Source: Nageia nagi (Eukaryota; Pinophyta). From it: a DNA stretch of 64,000 nt. Location: NCBI GenBank assembly GCA_050084985.1, contig JBITNC010000001.1:201934001-201998000 (forward strand), in the 5' to 3' direction. Shown in pieces: positions 33,805 to 47,169 of the stretch. Under the pieces are notes generated by a model, which saw nothing but the letters and a program-made list of their open reading frames with translations, ran no database searches and had not been told where the DNA came from. Position 1 is the stretch's first letter. The number at the start of each line of letters is the position of its first letter. The translations under genes and the position numbers were made by a program.

Positions 33805-35440
33805 ATAAGAATTCAAAATCCACTCCCCCTTGAGGGCAACTTCACTAGCCTGAGAGACTCCCAAAGCTTGCAAAACTGAGTGTTTGGAAGGGGCTTTATA
33901 AACAAATCAATAGAAGTTTTGTTCGATGGACAATACTAAAGCTACAATGTGTCATACAAAACTTTCTCCTTTATGAAATGGGCTTGGATTTTGATGTGTT
34001 TTATTATTTGATGGAACATAGGGTTTTTAGCCAAAGCAATGGCAGATTGATTATTTTAAGATATTAAGGATGAACCAACCTACTCATACCCAATTTCTTT
34101 TAGAATATGCCTAATCCAAATTACTTCCTAGGCTACAACAGTCATAACTCTATATTTTATTTTTATTATGGACAAAGTGATTGTAGCTTGCTTATTGGAA
34201 GACCAAGAGATAGCATCTAATCCAATATTAAACACATAAGCAAAAGTGGATTTCCTATCATCTTTGTCACCTCCATAGTCAAAATTAGAGAAACCTGAGA
34301 GAACAAAAGAAAGCAACTTGGTAAACTTGAGGGAAAGATCCTTTGTTCTCATAATATACCTCAAAATTTTGTTGGTAGCAAGAAGATGCTCAACATAAGG
34401 CTTGTGCATAAACCTTGCCATCAGGTTCACTACATAGGCAATATTTGGCCTAGAGATAGTAAAATAAAGAAGAATACTTATAAGTTATCTGTACTTTGTA
34501 GCATCTATCAATTGAGAGTTTGAGTTAGTCTCAAGCTTGATTCTAGGATTAATGGGAATAGCCATATGCTTACACTCTTCCATTCTAAACTTTTGTAAAA
34601 TATTTGAGATATATTTAGATTGACTAAGGTAGGTAAAATCATCACATTGATACAATTGCATACCAAGGTAGTAGTGCAAGAGACCAAGATCAACCATCTC
34701 ATATTCTACCTTAATTTTGATTACGCGATCATTTATGATCAACATATTATTCTCTATGATCAAAAGATCATCCACATAGAGGATAATTAAGACCAAGTCA
34801 TTTCCTTCATTGAGCATGTAAAGATTTCAATCTGAGTAGCATTTGGAGAATCAAATAGTCTTAAAATACCTTGAAAGCTCCTTGTACCATGCTTTGGTTG
34901 CTTACTTAAGTCCATACAAAGACTTCTTTAGCTTGCACACATGGGACTATTTTCTTTGCACAACAAACCCTTTTGGCTGACTCATAAAGATTTCAACATC
35001 TAAGTCACCATTGAGAAATGCAATCTTTACATCAAGCTGAAGTACCTTCCAACCTTGAGCTACTGAAAGGGAAAGGATCAATCTTACTGTAGCCATCTTT
35101 GCTACTAGAGAAAAGGTTTCCTCATAATCAACTTCATACTTTTGAGTGAAACCCTTAGCAACCACTGTTATCATATATTTTTCAATTTCACCCTTTAAAT
35201 TGTACTTGATCTTATAAATCCACTTATTCCCAATTACATTCTTCAAGGGTGTGTCTAGAACTAAATCCCAAGTTCTATTTTTCATAAGCATCTCATATTC
35301 AAACTTCATAGCATCCATCCAATAAGCATGTTTAGGTGCCTCCTTAAAGGTTGAAGGCTCATTATGATTATTGATTTTAACAAGGAGAGACTCATTTAAA
35401 GTCATGCTTCTAGTTATCCTCTGAGTTGAAGAATTTTTCT
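33805..35440 (-). pseudogene. pol: copia-2 RT and RNase H, broken
   Basis: Frames on the minus strand at 35405-34947, 34817-34485 and 34430-34128 carry the RT blocks: FKEAPKHAYWMDAMKFEYE, VAKGFTQKYEVDYEETF, QLDVKIAFLNGDL, and YVDDLL in the 34817 frame. The RNase H start SGFSNFDYGGDKDDRKST follows. Stops and shifts separate them. The relative preserves Gln and Tyr where copia-1 has stops at 28674 and 29079. Confidence 0.9.
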
Positions 35441-36850
35441 TTTGAGGAGACTTATCTCAAGAGATATCTAACCACTTAGAAATTTTTGAAGAGGCTTCAA
35501 ACACTTCACTTGAATAAAAGCAATTAGGAACCTTATTAAACTTGATATCCCTTAAAATAAAAATTGCTTTTGTTGAAGGAGAGTAGAGCCTATACCCTCC
35601 ATGTTGACTATCATATCTTACAAAGATGCATTTTTTGACTTATTATCCAACTTCTTCCTTTTTTTAGAAACTATGAAGGAAAACGCTTCACATCCAAAGA
35701 CCCCTAAATGTGAGATATTAAGTTTCTTTCCTATCCATGCCTTGTATAAAGTTTTCCCTTCAACTGCTTTCGTGGGATACCTATTCAAGGTGTAGATAGC
35801 AATGCTAACATCTTCACCCTATAAAAACTTAGGAAGATTGCCTATCATGCATCTAACCATATCCATTATGGTCTTATTCTTCTTTTTTGCAATACCATTC
35901 TATTGTGGGGTATAAAGTATAGTAAATTGCCTTTTAATTCCATACTTTGCACAAAATTCATTGAACTCATTGCTTACATATTCACCCCCATTATCTGACC
36001 TTAGCATCTTGATCTTTAAATTGGTTTGATTTTTTACTAAGGCCATGAACTCCTTGAACATATCAAAGGTTTGATATTTATGCTATACTAGATACCCAAA
36101 AGTCATAATAATAAAGTCATCAATAAATGTAAGAACATAAGATGCACCTCTAAGAGACTTAGTTTGAAAAGGACCCATAAAATTTGAGTGAATCAATTGG
36201 ATAGGTTGAGATGCCCTAATTTACTTATCTTTATCAACTTTTTACCTTTTTATCTTCTCTAAGATGCAATTTTTGCAAAATCCAATGGAGGGTAAAATAG
36301 GAGGCAATCCTTTCACAAGATTTTGATCCTTCATGAGTTGAATACTCTTGTGATTTATGTGGCCTAAACATTGATGCCAAAGGTTACCTTTAGAATAAAT
36401 ATTTGAGACAAGACACAACTTAGTAGGCACTTGGTCAACTATGTAAAGGTCATTCTTAACCAATCATTTTATCAAGGTGGTAAACCCTTTCTTTAAACTC
36501 CATGAGTTTGAATTGAACCAAAGGTATATCCATTTCTTGCCATTTGAATAACTGAAAAAAGATTCATCCCTAACTTAGGCATAAAAAGCACATTTTCAAA
36601 CACCTTCACATGCATCAAGACGCTTCTAATCCCTTGAACTTCTATCATTGAGTTATTATCTATTACTACCGCATCCTTCCTATGTTTGTGAAAGTTTTTA
36701 AACTTATTCCTTTCAAAGCTCATATGATTAGTGCAACATGAATCTACAATCCAGTCATTTGTAAGAGTATGAGACTTGGAATAAAGAATACAAACATAAG
36801 CATGTTTCTTATTCTTATTTTCTTTGAAGTTGTTCACATTAGCTTTGCCT
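35441..36850 (-). pseudogene. pol: copia-2 protease and integrase, broken
   Basis: The protease site reads DWIVDSCCTNHM (about 36740-36760), with Cys in place of the catalytic-site Gly. The integrase HHCC finger is WHQCLGHINHKS...CKNCILEK (36463-36242). In the core, the catalytic Glu position is again Lys (35885-35887; NGIAKKKNKT), and a TAG stands in the preceding PQQNG motif. The element is therefore integrase-dead. Confidence 0.85.
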
Positions 36851-37720
36851 TTACCATTTTTCTCCCTCTTTTTATTGAAGTAATAGCTCTTTTTATGACC
36901 ATAGATGCCACAATAGATACAATTTTCATCAAATTTTTCTTAGGCACATGAGGTTTGTTTGACTTTCCTTTTTGATCATAATGATTGTTTTCATACTTCT
37001 TTGCATTTCTCCTAGGATAAGCATGAGCGATCTTCTTATGATTTTTGAATTTCCTCTTGAAGTGAATCGACTTAGCTACACCTAAAGCAACGTTTTGCTC
37101 ATTTGAAGAAAAAATCAACACCTTCTTATTAATGATCTTTTCATACTTCAAGAGGAGTCTAGAAAGATTCTCTAGAGATAAGGCTTCGTCTTCATCATCA
37201 AGCCTAGTATTAATAACAATCATAAAGTGACTTAATTTTATTGAAAGGTTTTGTAAGATAATGAACACCATAAATTCATCATGGATCCAATTACACCCAT
37301 AACTCACAAGCTAAGTCCTTATATCAATAATCTTATTCAAGTATATTGCCACACTTTCATCATCCTCTTAACAAGATTGCAAGAGTTTTTGAAGTATGAT
37401 GAACCTCGTTGAAAACTTAGACCCAAGGTAGATCTTCTTAAGCCTATCCCAAGCTTCTTTGAAAGATGTTCAGGTTGAAATCATAAGGAGAACATTTGAA
37501 ACTATCCTAAAGATCATATAAGTTTCTAACTCATTCTTGTTGTTATAGATCTCTAGTGGTTTAGCTTCTGTTGAGGTGACTTAATTTTTACTTATCGTTT
37601 ACCAAATTTTGCATGCTTGAAGCTTTGCTTTCATCCTTGATTCCCAAATATGATAATTGGAACCATCAAGGATGTATTTAGGTGCAAAGGAATCTCCAAC
37701 TTCTATAAAAGAAAGGGTAA
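36851..37720 (-). pseudogene. gag: copia-2 gag, broken
   Basis: Minus-strand translation gives EAWDRLKKIYLGSKFST and, in the frame 37307-36834, SYGCNWIHDEFMVFII and LENLSRLLLKYEKI, aligning with copia-1 gag. The zinc knuckle reads CIYCGIYGHKKSYY in another frame, with the last Cys changed to Tyr. Confidence 0.85.
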
Positions 37721-40335
37721 TTGATTAAAGCATAAGAAATATCAACATACGATTTTTTAATTACAAAATTATTCAATCATGTAATTAACGAACATTTGAC
37801 TAATCATCAAACATCTAATTGCAATAGCAATTGCAAGTAACCAATCAATATAAACTAATCATGTTTAATATTGTTTGCAATTGAAAGAATCTTGTACAAA
37901 TTTGTATAAATTAAAAAAATTGACAAGTTATAGGTTAATAGCTTGTTGGGTTGGTAATTTGTAGTTAGCAAGTTGTAAATTAGTGTTAGTAGATTGTAAG
38001 TCATATTAGTGCACTTGTTTAGCCTTAAGTGGTTTGAAGGTTGGTAAGTCCTAATCTATAATTATAGTTAGCATTTGAAATTAATGTTTATAGTTAGTGT
38101 ACATTTTACCATTAACTTAACTTATTTTGAGCATTTGTTGATTGTTTAATCATAAACAAACTTATTTTGAGCATCTGTTGATTGTTTAACCACAAACAAG
38201 AAGGATGACCACACACAACAAGGGGTTTGTAGTTTTCTTAGTTTTGGGTTAGTTACATAAGAAGGCTTTAGGAGCTTTCCAATATGCTCAATATCACATA
38301 AATCTTAACAACTTATCATAAAAACAAGTTTAATTAACACCAACTTGCTTAAAGAAGATTTAGTTCAAGAGGAAGAGTCATTTCCTTAGACATAAATGCA
38401 TTGGAGTCCACTATATAGCGAGTTTGAAAGTGAAGCATATGGGTTATGATTTCATTCTTTTATCTCACAATGATTGACCATTTTTACATTTTATCTTCTT
38501 TGTTTTCTTCCAAAGCTTGTCCATCTTCTTATCAAGCACTTTCATTCTTGCAATAGGACTCCTTACTTTCCTATGCGTAGAAGACATCACAAACACTCCT
38601 ATTTGGATTTTTAAGAACAAGGTTATGACAAGTAGTAAGGAAGAACATATTTACATATATTTAAGTACAAATTATAACAAAGATTAATTCCTTTTTTTTT
38701 TAAAGTTATAAATAAAAATTACTCTTCCTTGTTTTTTTAAAAAAATAATAACTTCAATTTAAAAATAACTCTCCTTTTTTTTATACATATTCCCCTCTCT
38801 GTTTTTTTTTTTTAAATTGCATTCTCTAAAATATCTTTTTTTTGAAATATTTTAAAATTAAACACCATAATTAAATAGCAATAAAAAACTTCACCAAGTA
38901 TTGTTGCGGCAATTAAGATAAGATATTAAATTTAAATCAAGTGGCCTTCATTAATTTTGAATCAAGTGGCCCCCACTATTATTGAAGAAAAAAATGTAAA
39001 GGACAAATTTAATACAAATTTGCAAAACACGAATTTAATGCACTTGAATATCCATAATAAATGGACTTGTTTCACTAAATATAATAAATACTTGCACAAA
39101 AAAGATAGTACTAGCTTGCTTGAGCCCTGAAGGGGCAAATTTTCATTTAATTGCAATTGGGGATCATGTAAGACTATTGGTGCACACAGATGAGTGACAA
39201 CGAGGCCAAGCAGAGAATGATCTGGACAGCCAAGGAGGTGCGGATGAGGTCGGGGAGGGGACACGTTGTGAGGGAGCAGAGGGGATGCGTTGACTGAGCT
39301 GAGTCACGATGGGGTGAAGGGGTTGGCACACCAAGTTGCAATGGGCGCAATGCATGAAGGTGAGGGTAGAGGTACGTTGTCAGCAGCATGGCAGGAGGGT
39401 TGCGCCATGGATCAAATTGTAGATGGAAGGTGGGGAATCGTGTGCTGGCAAGGGAAGAGGCTTGCTCGGTTGGGACAACAAGAGGTGTTGCACGGGTGGC
39501 GAGGCCGCTCGAAAGGGTGGTCGTCGCCCACTAATTTTTTTTACTTTTCCAAAAGTTTTTTTTTTTTTAATTTAACATTGAAACAAAAGAAATTATATAT
39601 ATTTGTAAAATATATAATTTGCATCCTTTATATATATTATATATATTTATATACTTATATAATGCAATCCCAATTTTCATACCTTTATTCCTCACAAGTT
39701 ATATTTAATATTTGATTGTTTTATTTATTTATGCAATAAAAAAATATTATACTTTACATGAAAAAATGTTATGTATATACCTTCATTTTTATTATAATTT
39801 CAAACAGAAAGTATATATGTATTGCAATAAAAAAAATTTCTCTTTCCTTTTTTTAATGCATAGATGAAAAAAAATGTATATAACATAATTGAAATAAGTT
39901 ATGAAATTAAAAAGGAATTTGTAATTTTTTTTTAACATTTTCACATAAAATTATAACAACTTTATGATAAATATTTCAACATATTGTTTCCATGTCTTAA
40001 GCAAATGTATTCAAATTTGCAACTAACAAAATAATGTTAGTAAAAAAAAGGATTGGATATAGAAGCAAATTTTCATAAAAAATTGTAATTAAGTAAATAA
40101 ATGTATAAAAATAATATATTATTATACTAAGTAATAAAATTGTTCTTACTCTTAAGCTCTTCTTACATCAAAGAGCTAATTTAAACTAAATATAAGCTTA
40201 TGTGTAAGAATAAAAAAAGAGCTTAAAAGAGCTAAACAAAATAGCTTCAAAAATGAGATGAGAAGAGTGAGAAAATTACACTTTAATATGATTTTACCTC
40301 ACAAGTTTGAAGAAGTAGGAAGAGCCTCCAAGTAG
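37721..40335 (-). other. Long leader of copia-2
   Basis: About 2.6 kb lies between gag and the PBS. It is mostly AT-rich, with long T and A runs. A GC-rich island at about 39170-39530 has long frames on both strands that I do not recognise. The arrangement parallels copia-1, which carries a PPR fragment and a GC-rich island in the same place. Confidence 0.6.
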
Positions 40336-40347
40336 GCTATGCTACCA
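40336..40347 (-). promoter_or_regulatory. Primer binding site of copia-2
   Basis: On the minus strand TGGTAGCATAGC, two bases after the LTR end, matches the initiator tRNA-Met PBS TGGTATCAGAGC at 10 of 12 bases. Confidence 0.65.
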
Positions 40348-40349
40348 TT

Positions 40350-40807
40350 TGAAAGAGATGAAACGTTTTACACCCAAGATCACCTTGGACTGTTCTTCTA
40401 CTTCAAACAACAACTCCAGAGACAATCACACATAAGTGAGATAATCATGTATAGTGGTTCCTCTCAAGGATGAGAATACTCCACTTCAACTCAAGATCTT
40501 TTACTTCTCAAAATAAAATTCTTACAATGCTTTCAACCTCTATCTCATCCTATCAACCTATAAAGCATGAGCATAACTTTCCCCTATTCAAGTGTGTTTT
40601 AAAATAAGGTCAAGCTCTCTATTTATATGAGAGAACCCCACCTTAACTCACCTTTTACCAAGATTTACATGACGTTAATAATGGTCAAGTTGCACTTATT
40701 TAATTTCTAAATACTAAAAAGGTATTTGTAAATACTTTTTGGTATTTATATGAATTAAGTGAGACATTTTTTACATACTATATAATAATGCATTAGAAAT
40801 TCTAATA
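40350..40807 (-). repeat. 5' LTR of copia-2
   Basis: It aligns with 32565-33032 throughout, for example AGATGAAACSTYYTACACCC and CATGAGCATAACTTTSCYCTATTC. The outer end reads TATTAG where TGTTAG is expected. Confidence 0.85.
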
Positions 40808-41280
40808 GCTTAGGGATCATTCCAAGCCCAATGTGGGTATTTGGACCCTTCCCATGATCAACATGGATCCTCATGCTCAATGTGAGTCTAGAGGGTATGC
40901 ATGGGTGTCTAGAAGGTATACAATGGTGTCATGGGCCAACATGGGGGTGTAGGAGTCTCCCCAAGATGGGTGCATGTGTACAAGTGCTCCCAAATATAAC
41001 ATTATGGAAAATAGGTGTTTATCCATTCTCTAATGATATCTAAGTGCTAAACAAGCCTTGGGATTCCCACAATCACTTATTGGGATCTCCAAGTATATGA
41101 AATCACACTCGCCTATGCTTGGGAGGAAGACATCCCACTTTGGGCTCATAATGAAGTCCAATGGACCTTTATATCTTCTATCCTAACTAATAACTACTAA
41201 ATCTCAAATAAATAAATATCTACAAAGGGGAATTCATTAGATTGCATAATTAATTACAATTTTCTAAAGGGTATGTCACA
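40808..41280 (-). repeat. Chromovirus 3' LTR, proximal part
   Basis: It continues the LTR beyond copia-2 and aligns with 50180-50495 plus 59112-59229. The conserved block is at 41121-41165 (reverse). It ends ATGTCACA at 41280, the start of the LTR on the minus strand. Confidence 0.85.
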
Positions 41281-41294
41281 AAGCCTCCCCTTAG
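41281..41294 (-). promoter_or_regulatory. Polypurine tract of the chromovirus
   Basis: On the minus strand CTAAGGGGAGGCTT abuts the 3' LTR start. Confidence 0.75.
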
Positions 41295-41470
41295 AAAATT
41301 GCTTACCCTCAACCCATTCAATGTTGGATGGGATAATATCTCTACTCCTTCCCATGTTGATTCTTCATCAAGCAAGTTCTTCCATTTGATCAAGTATTCC
41401 TAAATCTATCTTGATCTCATCTTCTTCACTTGAGTCTCCAACACCTTTTCTTGAATCAAAACCCATTGTC
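41295..41470 (-). pseudogene. Chromodomain of the chromovirus
   Basis: Minus-strand translation gives EYLIKWKNLLDEESTWEGVE after QEKVLETQVKKMRSR, with stops at two positions. The aromatic and WE residues of the chromodomain are visible. It ends close to the PPT, as in the family. Confidence 0.8.
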
Positions 41471-42600
41471 CCTCATCTTTAAGTTGTGGGAGTGTGGTAG
41501 ATAAAACATCTTGATATCCCATGGCCTTCTTCAAGAGTGACATATGAAAGGTGTTATGGATCTTGCTCTCCTTGGGCAGCTCCAACTCATAAGGAGTCTC
41601 TCCATTATTGCATAAGATTTTATATGGCCCAAAGAATCTATGTTGTAACTTCTCTACTCTCTACTTCTTGAGTGTGGATCGTTGGAATAGTTGTAATCTT
41701 AAGTATACCATCTCCCCTACCTCAAAATCCTATCTATCCTCTTTTGATAGTAGTACTTCTTTTGGTGATTTTGGCCATTTATAGATTCTCCCTTAGAGCA
41801 CTCATGATATCCTAATATTCCTATAAGAAATCCTTAGCCTTTGGAACCTTTCTTTCATCAAAAACTAAATCTTTGAAGTTAGGAGCATCATAACCATACA
41901 AAGCTTTAAAAGAAGATATTTTTATAGACAAGTGGTTTGTGAAATTGTAGCAATACTCCCCAATATGGAGCCACTTGATCCAAATTTGTTACTATCCTAT
42001 CACATAATGCCTCAAGTATCCTTCCACCCATCTATTTACAATTTCTATTTTCCCATCCATTTGGGGTGATAGCTAGTGCTTGAGGTTAGGTTGGTGCCAC
42101 TTGATTGAAACAACTCTTGCCAAAACATGCTCATGAACTTGTTGTCCCTATCACTTACAATCCTCCTTGGCTATCCATGCAATTTGAATAATAAATTAGC
42201 CAATTGTGTTGTTGTATATGTGATAATAATGGCAAATAAATGGGCAATTTTAGTGAGCCTATCTACTACCACAAAGATATAATCTTTACCTTGCACCTTT
42301 GGAAGACTTGTGATGAAATCCATGGAGATGTCTTCCCACATATGTTGTGGAATGGGAAATGGATAAAGTAACCTTGCTAGTTTTACATTATGTTCTTTAT
42401 TTTCTTGGCATTATACACACTTTAGGATGTGCTTCAAAATATCTTACTTCAACCCTTTCCATGTGAGCCTCTGCCTTGCTACTTTATATATTTTTGTAAT
42501 GCTTGGATGACCTAAAAGGGGAATATTATGCAAAGTGTGGAGCATATTTTTCTTTATTTTTGAGTTAGGATCAAGAATACTCTATTTCTTTTTAAAATCA
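41471..42600 (-). pseudogene. pol: Chromovirus integrase, broken
   Basis: Translation across frames gives MDFITSLPKVQGKDYIFVVVDR (first Asp), then RRIVSDRDNKFMSMFWQELF (second Asp), then DGKIEIVNRWVEGYLR, where the catalytic Glu is kept. The GPY/F-type region follows (HRFFGPYK-like, SLLKKAMGYQD). Stops and shifts break it repeatedly. Confidence 0.8.
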
Positions 42601-42849
42601 ACCCTTGCCTAACTATGTATCTCTTATTTCTTACAGTTCCATCCAAGATGCCTTAAGCAAATTCATCTTTAGTATATTCAACCATGATATTCTTTTTGCA
42701 ATTAATAGTAATAGAGGAAAGAGAGTAAAAGGATGGGTTCCTAGACAATGTATCAATAATTGTATTCTTCTTTCCCTTAATATACTAAATCTCAAAATTA
42801 AAGGATTGAAGTTTACTTACCCACCTTTGTTCTACCTCACTCAGATCTG

Positions 42850-43860
42850 ATTGGCTGAGAAAGTATTTTAAGTTATTATGATCACTCTCGATGATAAATG
42901 TACCATAAACTAGATACTATTTGAAACTCTCTAGGCATGCATGATGGCCAACATCTTCTTATCATACACACTAAAATTCTATTATGCACTTGTTAATTTC
43001 TTTCTCTCATATGCTATCAGTTGTCCTTTTTGCATGAGTACAACCCCAACACCAAGCTTAGATGCATCACACTCAATAGTAAAAGCAATTGAAAAATTAG
43101 GGATAGGTAAGCAAGGATGGGAACATAACCTTCTTGAGTGTCTCAAAGGCATCTTGAGCACCCTCACCCCATACAAATACATCCTTCTTGGTTAACTACA
43201 TTAAGGGGGCATCCAAGTATGAGAAACTACCTATGAACCTCGTGTAGTTGTTACATAACCCCAAAAAACCCTCTCAACTACATCAAAGTGGTAGGTACTA
43301 GCCAATATTGGATAGATGCAATCTTTTTCTCATCCACTTTAACTCCCTCATGGTTGATTACATGATCGAGATACAAGATTTCAATCACTTACATTTGGAT
43401 TGCTTAGCATAAAACTTCTACTCTTGTTGTGTGCTCAAAATATGGTCCAAGTGTTGGAGCTACTTCTCCCACATTTTGCTATACACCAAGTTATCATCAA
43501 AGAAGATAAGCACAAACTTCCTTAGCTACTCTTTGAAAAACTAATTCATCGCTAAGTGGAAAGTGGTTGGTGCATTAGATAGTCCAAATGGCATAACCAA
43601 AAACTTAAAGTGACCATATTGGCATCTAAATGCAGTCTTGTGGATATCCTTTTCCTTCATCTTTATTTGATGATATCTAGATCGCAAGTCAATTTTTGAA
43701 AAATACCTAACAGTATGCAATTCATCAATGAGATCATCTATGCTAGGAATGATATAGCTATTTTTTATTATCTTCTTGTTGAACATATGGTTTTCAATGC
43801 ACATCTACATGGTCCCATCCTTCTTCTTGACTAGCACTACTAAAGAAACAAAGGGACTAG
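42850..43860 (-). pseudogene. pol: Chromovirus RT and RNase H, broken
   Basis: The frame 43804-43541 carries RT blocks DDLIDELHTVRYFSKIDLRS and KTAFRCQYGHFKFLVMPFGL then SNAPTTF. The active site is altered (FDDNLVYS in another frame, about 43490). The frame 43182-42982 is the RNase H start: FTIECDASKLGVGVVLMQKG. Confidence 0.85.
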
Positions 43861-44700
43861 ATCTTGGTCATATGAAACCCATGTACAACAACTCCTTGAT
43901 GGACTTCTCAATCTCATCCTTGTAGACCTTCAAATGTCACTAAGGAGTGATCATGATTGGTTTATCTCTTAACTCCAACTCAATGGTGTGCTCCAGTACT
44001 CTGAAGGGTGGAAGCCCTTTAGGCATATCCCCAAAAAATATTTGGGTATTTGTTCAAGGTGTGTTTGACCTTTACTGGCTATGCTTTAGCTTCCTTAGAA
44101 TGCAACATGGGGCCTCCCTTGGCTAGGGTAAAGATGTAGCCCCACTCTATATCATCCTTATAGATGATGGAACTCATTTTCTTGGTCAACATAATTTGAG
44201 TAATGGATTCCAATCTGCTATAGGTAGCTCCAAATATGATTGACAATTTTTATTCATCTCTTTTCTTCAAATACAATGGAGTATCTAAGTATCTAACTCC
44301 TCTTGGTGGTTTAGATCCAAATGTTGGGATCTTGGTTGGCTCTCCCCCTCCAATGTTGGATTTTCTCCATGCCACCACTCTATAACCTAGAATATCTTGA
44401 TAAAACTAGAAGGTGATATGTCTTTGGAACTCTTTGCTGGTTCCATAATAGATCTAGAGTAGGATTTCAATTTTTGGTGGAGTCTTATGTGGAGGAAAAA
44501 ATCTAGGCTCCCATGAATGCCCCCTCTTCTTAGACATTTTCTCCTTGTGTTGTTCACCCAAAAATCACAAGAGCCTCTCCCTTTCCTTTGAAGGGATCTT
44601 GTTATCTTCAAAATTTGAAGAAGCTAGTGGAAAACCACCCTTACGAATTTAGACTCCTTTGCTCTAGTTATAGATCTAACTTCCATTTCCTCAGGTGATA
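43861..44700 (-). other. Chromovirus region upstream of RT; gag absent
   Basis: The linker before RT (KVKHTLNKYPNIFWGYA-like) can be read near 44030-44080. No gag, zinc knuckle or clear protease motif was found before the PBS, only an unrecognised 74-codon frame (44611-44387). Confidence 0.5.
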
Positions 44701-44721
44701 AGATCTTCAACTTTGATACCA
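44700..44721 (-). promoter_or_regulatory. Primer binding site of the chromovirus (tRNA-Met type)
   Basis: On the minus strand TGGTATCAAAGTTGAAGATC starts one base inside the 5' LTR end. TGGTATCA is the initiator tRNA-Met start of the PBS. Confidence 0.75.
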
Positions 44722-44722
44722 T

Positions 44723-45010
44723 TGTAAGATCCTAATCATAAAATCAAGTGCAAATAAGCAATTTTAAATAAGTTTACACCCACGTTTGGCCTAAAGCCTC
44801 ATATATAAGCACAAATAACCTCATAATGCCAATGTCAAGCTTAAGGCATTCAATGCTAACATAAATAATACAAACAACCTCCAAATCCCATGACTTGTAT
44901 TAATCATATGAAATGATAATGATACAATACTAGGCCCATAGGGCTCAATTTTGGCCTCCTAGAAGCTAACTAGGGTATAATAAGTGTACAAATATGATCA
45001 ATTTTGGTAT
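44723..45010 (-). repeat. Chromovirus 5' LTR, distal part
   Basis: It begins TGTAAGATCCTAATCATAAA and aligns with 31853-32170. It stops at GGTAT (45006-45010), the TSD of the nested long-LTR element. Confidence 0.8.
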
Positions 45011-47169
45011 TGTTGATTAGGATAATGTAATGATAAGGGTTTCATTTGGTAAGTGCTCCTTTACTCAATAACAACAAAGTTCTTAAATGATAAAAAAGTG
45101 GTGGGATAGTGTGCTCATGGGATCTTCTTCTTAATCTTTGCATTATAGGATGGTTCCTATTTATGTAAAAGGTTGAAAGTAATAAAAAAGAGATGAAAAA
45201 GGTCAAGAGTAATAGAAAAGAGATAAAATAGATCAAGAGTAACAAGAAAGGGATAAAAAACTAAACTACTGAATAGAAAAATAAACTAATTAGCTCGAGC
45301 ATTACTGCATAGGAAGTAATCCATAGCCAAGAGTAAGAATAGATCAACTACCTCACTCTTAGGGTCTCGCATTTGAAATGCATAGCCACAGCTTCAACAA
45401 AGCCTCACACACAACAATTACAAAACTAGATGACAACTACATAATGCAAAGGGAAAAATACCATAGCCTTGCATTATCATATATAAAAATAACACTTCCA
45501 TTTGGCAAATTTGCTAAAATGTCTAACCATTTGGACCTTAAAGAGTCCACTATTTATAATGTTACTTTTACAAAATGGGTGGTTATCCACCATTAATGAC
45601 TACAACTATCTTAAATATAAAATAAACTTAAATATTTACAATATTTATAGAAGATTCTTTGATTGCAACTAATTAAGAAGCATAGTCCATATGCAACGTT
45701 GATTCTTGGAATCTGTAGATCATCAATCTCGTACCTGTTCAATCGTAATCAACCATTTTTATGTCTTTAACCATGGTTCATTTGGAACTATTTTTGCATT
45801 TATGAGGTATGGTTCACCATCTCAATAAGTATAATCAACCTATCTCCATAGTCGACAACAACCTAACTCTCTATAGCCATTAAATATTTCTATCTATAGT
45901 TCTAATATCGAATACTATAAGGATGAAGTTTATGTAACCATTCAAATCTAAGTGAACTACTATTACCACATGGAAATGAGTCATAGTTGACATGTGGGTA
46001 GAGCCTCAGGGGTTATATACTCTTGATTAAGTAGATCCATGTGTTCACCTCCTCTTATAGTCTTTATTTATCCCCAGCAGGTCTTGTTACACATCGACGG
46101 GTATTATTGAAACCTGAGATACTTACCACCTATCGATTTCTCTTGAAAAGTGTGACATCATCATTCTAAATTGGTGAGGTTTTTTGAATGAAGAGTTGTA
46201 AACATCTTCCATTAATTTCTTCTAAAAAATGTGACATCATCACCCAAAAATAATGGGGTTTGTTGAATATTGAGTTATGAACATCTCCCATCGATTTATC
46301 CTAAAAAATGTGACATCATAATTCAAAATTGGTAGGGCTTATTGAATGAATAATTATAAACATCTCTTTCCTTGAAGAATTATCAATAACGCTCATTGAC
46401 TAAGCCATCTAGAGCCTGCTGATTTCCTTTAAAAAGTTTGATGTCATAGTTGGATTTTCACGGGCCCTATTTCTCTAGACTCTTATGATAATGCTCATTA
46501 CATGACTTAACCTAGATTAACACTTATATACAATATGTCTTGGACTTAATTCTTAACAACATTTCCTAGTACATGACTGAAAATTATATACAATAGGTCT
46601 TGAAAATAACTCCTAGACTATACAAGTCCTAAAGCTAAGTAACTAGCTAGAGATAGAGCCTAAATATAACTTAGATGAACAAATAGACTATATATACAAT
46701 ATTTCCTAGGAATAACTTAGAAAAACAAACTATATATAATAATAATTAGAAACAAGACCTGAACTAGACCTATACAAATCTCAGAAATGACTCTATATAA
46801 TACTTCACTGTAATGATGTATACATATATCTTGGACATGATTCATATGAATTTGTACAAACAACTTCCACCATATAACAAAATGGTAGTGCTAACTAAGA
46901 CTCGACAATATGAACATAACCTAAAAATACCTTAAACTCTACCAACCATTGACTAAGTACCATTTAATACAATGAGATAAAGATAAAGTATATATAATGT
47001 AAACTTAGGAATGTACTTCATACAAGTATTTACAACTGAGAAGGAAGGGAGAATAATAAATAGGGAATATAGAAGAAATTTTATTTGTAAGAAAAAATGA
47101 ATGAATGAAATAAAGCATATTGAATATAAAGAATATTACCCCTCAAAGTGTGATTCCACAAGAATAACA
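45011..47169 (+). repeat. 5' LTR of the long-LTR element
   Basis: It aligns along its full length with 47655-49780. It contains three imperfect tandem units of about 85 bp at 46128-46365 built around TCCTAAAAAATGTGACATCA, repeated in the other LTR at about 48735-48975. Confidence 0.85.

Larger units (their letters stand above)
32565..40807 (-). mobile_element. Second Ty1/copia element (copia-2), nested in the chromovirus 3' LTR
   Basis: The LTRs are 32565-33032 (3') and 40350-40807 (5'). They are related to each other along their length but clearly diverged. Flanks GCCTA (32560-32564) and GCTTA (40808-40812) are a 4-of-5 TSD. The empty target is visible in the sister chromovirus LTR at about 50180 (TTGCCTAGGTAGG). 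The PPT and PBS match those of copia-1. The coding domains align with copia-1 throughout, so the two belong to related families. All reading frames are broken. Confidence 0.9.
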
